A DNA stretch of 17,820 nucleotides from a bacterium. Its GTDB lineage: Bacteria; Blakebacterota; Blakebacteria; Blakebacterales; Blakebacteraceae. This document shows positions 16,830 to 17,820 of the stretch, in pieces; the first letter of the stretch is position 1; each line of letters starts with the position of its first letter. Under the pieces are notes generated by a model that worked only from the letters and a program-made list of their open reading frames with translations, was not told the origin of the DNA and ran no database searches. Both the position numbers and the translations under genes were made by a program. Where the stretch lies: the NCBI GenBank assembly GCA_025774615.1, contig JALGVQ010000053.1, positions 1 to 17,820 of the forward strand. The letters run 5' to 3'.

Positions 16830-17820
16830 CGACCTATCTTCCGTTCCCGGAACCATGCTTCCACGATAGTGGTCACCTCACTGCTGGAGACGATCTCCGG
16901 TTCACCCCAGTCGAGAGAGCCGAGGAAGAGGCGCCCGTACGACCGGCTGAGTATCCGGGGATCGAGAACGATCGCGATCCCCCTGTCCTCGCGGTGCCTG
17001 ATGAGCCGCCCCATGCCTTGCTTGAATTTCAGGATGGCCATCGGCAGCAGCAACTCCGTAAACGCGTTTCCGCCCTCCCGCTGGAGCCTTTCAGCGCGAG
17101 CCTGAAGCACCGGTTCCGAGGGAACCCGGAAAGGAAGTCTCGTGAGCGCCAGCAGGCTCAACGCCTCCCCCCTGACGTCGATCCCCTCCCAGAATGAATC
17201 GGTCGCCAGCAACGCCTCCCCGGCGCCGGTCCGCAATGCCTCGAGCAGATCACTCCGGGGAGCCTCCCCCTGCTTTCTCAGTACGATACCCCGTTCGGCG
17301 AGCGGGCCCTGGAGTTCTCCATGCACCGCCTTCAGCATGCCGTAGGAGGTCATCAGGACAAGAGAGCGCCCACCGGCGGAGGTGATCGCGGGCCCGAGCA
17401 GATCGACAACCGCTTCCCGGTGAGCCGGCTCCGTCGGATCAGGAAGATCATCCGGAATGAGGAATGTCACCTGTTCCCGGTGATCGAACGGGCTGGTGAG
17501 CGACTCACTGACGAGCCGCCCTCTCTCCAGCAGATCGAGACCGAGCCGTACTGATATATAATCGAAGGTGCCTCCGGCTGAGAGGGTGGCCGAAGTGAGC
17601 AGGGCGCCCTCGACGATCCCGAAGGCTGTCCTGGCCAGCTGGGGGCCGACCTCGACGGGCGCGGTGGAAAGGGTCAATCTCGGAGAGCCGGTTCTCCCTG
17701 ACCTGCTTTCAAGCCACCGCACCATCTCCTCTTCAGTCGCATCGGCTGGATCGATGAATCGGGCCAGAGCCGCAGCGGCCCCGTTCAGGCGGTTCGTGAT
17801 GGCAGAGATATCGATGAAGG
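16826..17820 (-). CDS. DinG/XPD-family ATP-dependent DNA helicase, C-terminal part (N-terminus beyond window)
   Basis: The frame is open to the right edge, so only the last 331 or so residues are seen; the start and Walker A/B motifs lie outside. The visible part is the second RecA-like domain of an XPD/DinG-type superfamily 2 helicase. It has a LTSATL motif at about 17580-17595, then TSYGMLKAV, the ATDSFWEGID motif at about 17177-17206 and the arginine-finger motif QGMGRLIRHREDRG at about 16980-17020. VLDPRI follows, as in DinG proteins. Family members unwind DNA 5' to 3' during repair and replication, often with an Fe-S cluster whose cysteines would lie in the unseen part. The stop overlaps galK as ATGA, so the two are co-translated, though no functional link is apparent. 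Whether it is DinG proper or a YoaA-like paralogue cannot be decided here. Confidence 0.93.
   Translation of the reverse strand, partial: FIDISAITNRLNGAAAALARFIDPADATEEEMVRWLESRSGRTGSPRLTLSTAPVEVGPQLARTAFGIVEGALLTSATLSAGGTFDYISVRLGLDLLERGRLVSESLTSPFDHREQVTFLIPDDLPDPTEPAHREAVVDLLGPAITSAGGRSLVLMTSYGMLKAVHGELQGPLAERGIVLRKQGEAPRSDLLEALRTGAGEALLATDSFWEGIDVRGEALSLLALTRLPFRVPSEPVLQARAERLQREGGNAFTELLLPMAILKFKQGMGRLIRHREDRGIAIVLDPRILSRSYGRLFLGSLDWGEPEIVSSSEVTTIVEAWFRERKIGR

Noticed and set aside
1-17820. tRNA, rRNA, CRISPR, insertion sequence or prophage content
   Set aside because: Nearly all bases are covered by minus-strand housekeeping or metabolic genes with short gaps. I saw no cloverleaf, spaced repeat array, transposase or integrase.

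Overview
The window comes from a high-GC bacterial chromosome (roughly 60% G+C by eye, not counted). It is densely packed: every recognisable gene lies on the minus strand, so transcription runs from right to left. I see no RNA genes, insertion sequences, phage genes or CRISPR array. A GWxTD-domain secreted protein, a membrane-anchored cyclophilin, a separate-subunit CarA/CarB and an HyuA/HyuB pair point to an uncultivated or little-studied bacterium of the Gemmatimonadota/Acidobacteriota/FCB kind. That placement is inference and weak.

In transcription order, the right end holds the C-terminal part of a DinG/XPD-type helicase, which overlaps galactokinase (galK) by ATGA. A short gap made of a 15-bp tandem repeat leads into hyuA. 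Then follow a trans-sulfuration-type PLP enzyme, a PfkB-family kinase homologue, hyuB, carA and carB. Gaps are 89 bp or less, with a 14-bp overlap between carA and carB. The two halves of one ATP-dependent hydantoinase/5-oxoprolinase enzyme are thus separated by a sulfur-amino-acid enzyme and a kinase homologue, and pyrimidine/arginine carbamoyl-phosphate synthesis follows directly. A six-TM GGDEF diguanylate cyclase comes after carB.

The left third holds a secreted TPR + GWxTD protein, a HAD-family hydrolase (GTGA overlap) and a membrane-anchored cyclophilin peptidyl-prolyl isomerase that runs off the left edge. The GWxTD gene appears broken by a +1 frame change, because its signal peptide lies in a different frame from its body.

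Possible joint roles: HyuA+HyuB could convert 5-oxoproline to glutamate or open a hydantoin-type ring. The PLP enzyme makes or breaks cystathionine- or methionine-type thioethers. CarAB uses glutamine to make carbamoyl phosphate. A shared amino-acid salvage theme (gamma-glutamyl cycle, sulfur amino acids, glutamate/glutamine supply) is possible but unproven. Several enzymes lack a family-typical active-site residue: the PfkB catalytic Asp, the galactokinase sugar-contact Glu and the HAD acid/base Asp. These are the main points for a second look.
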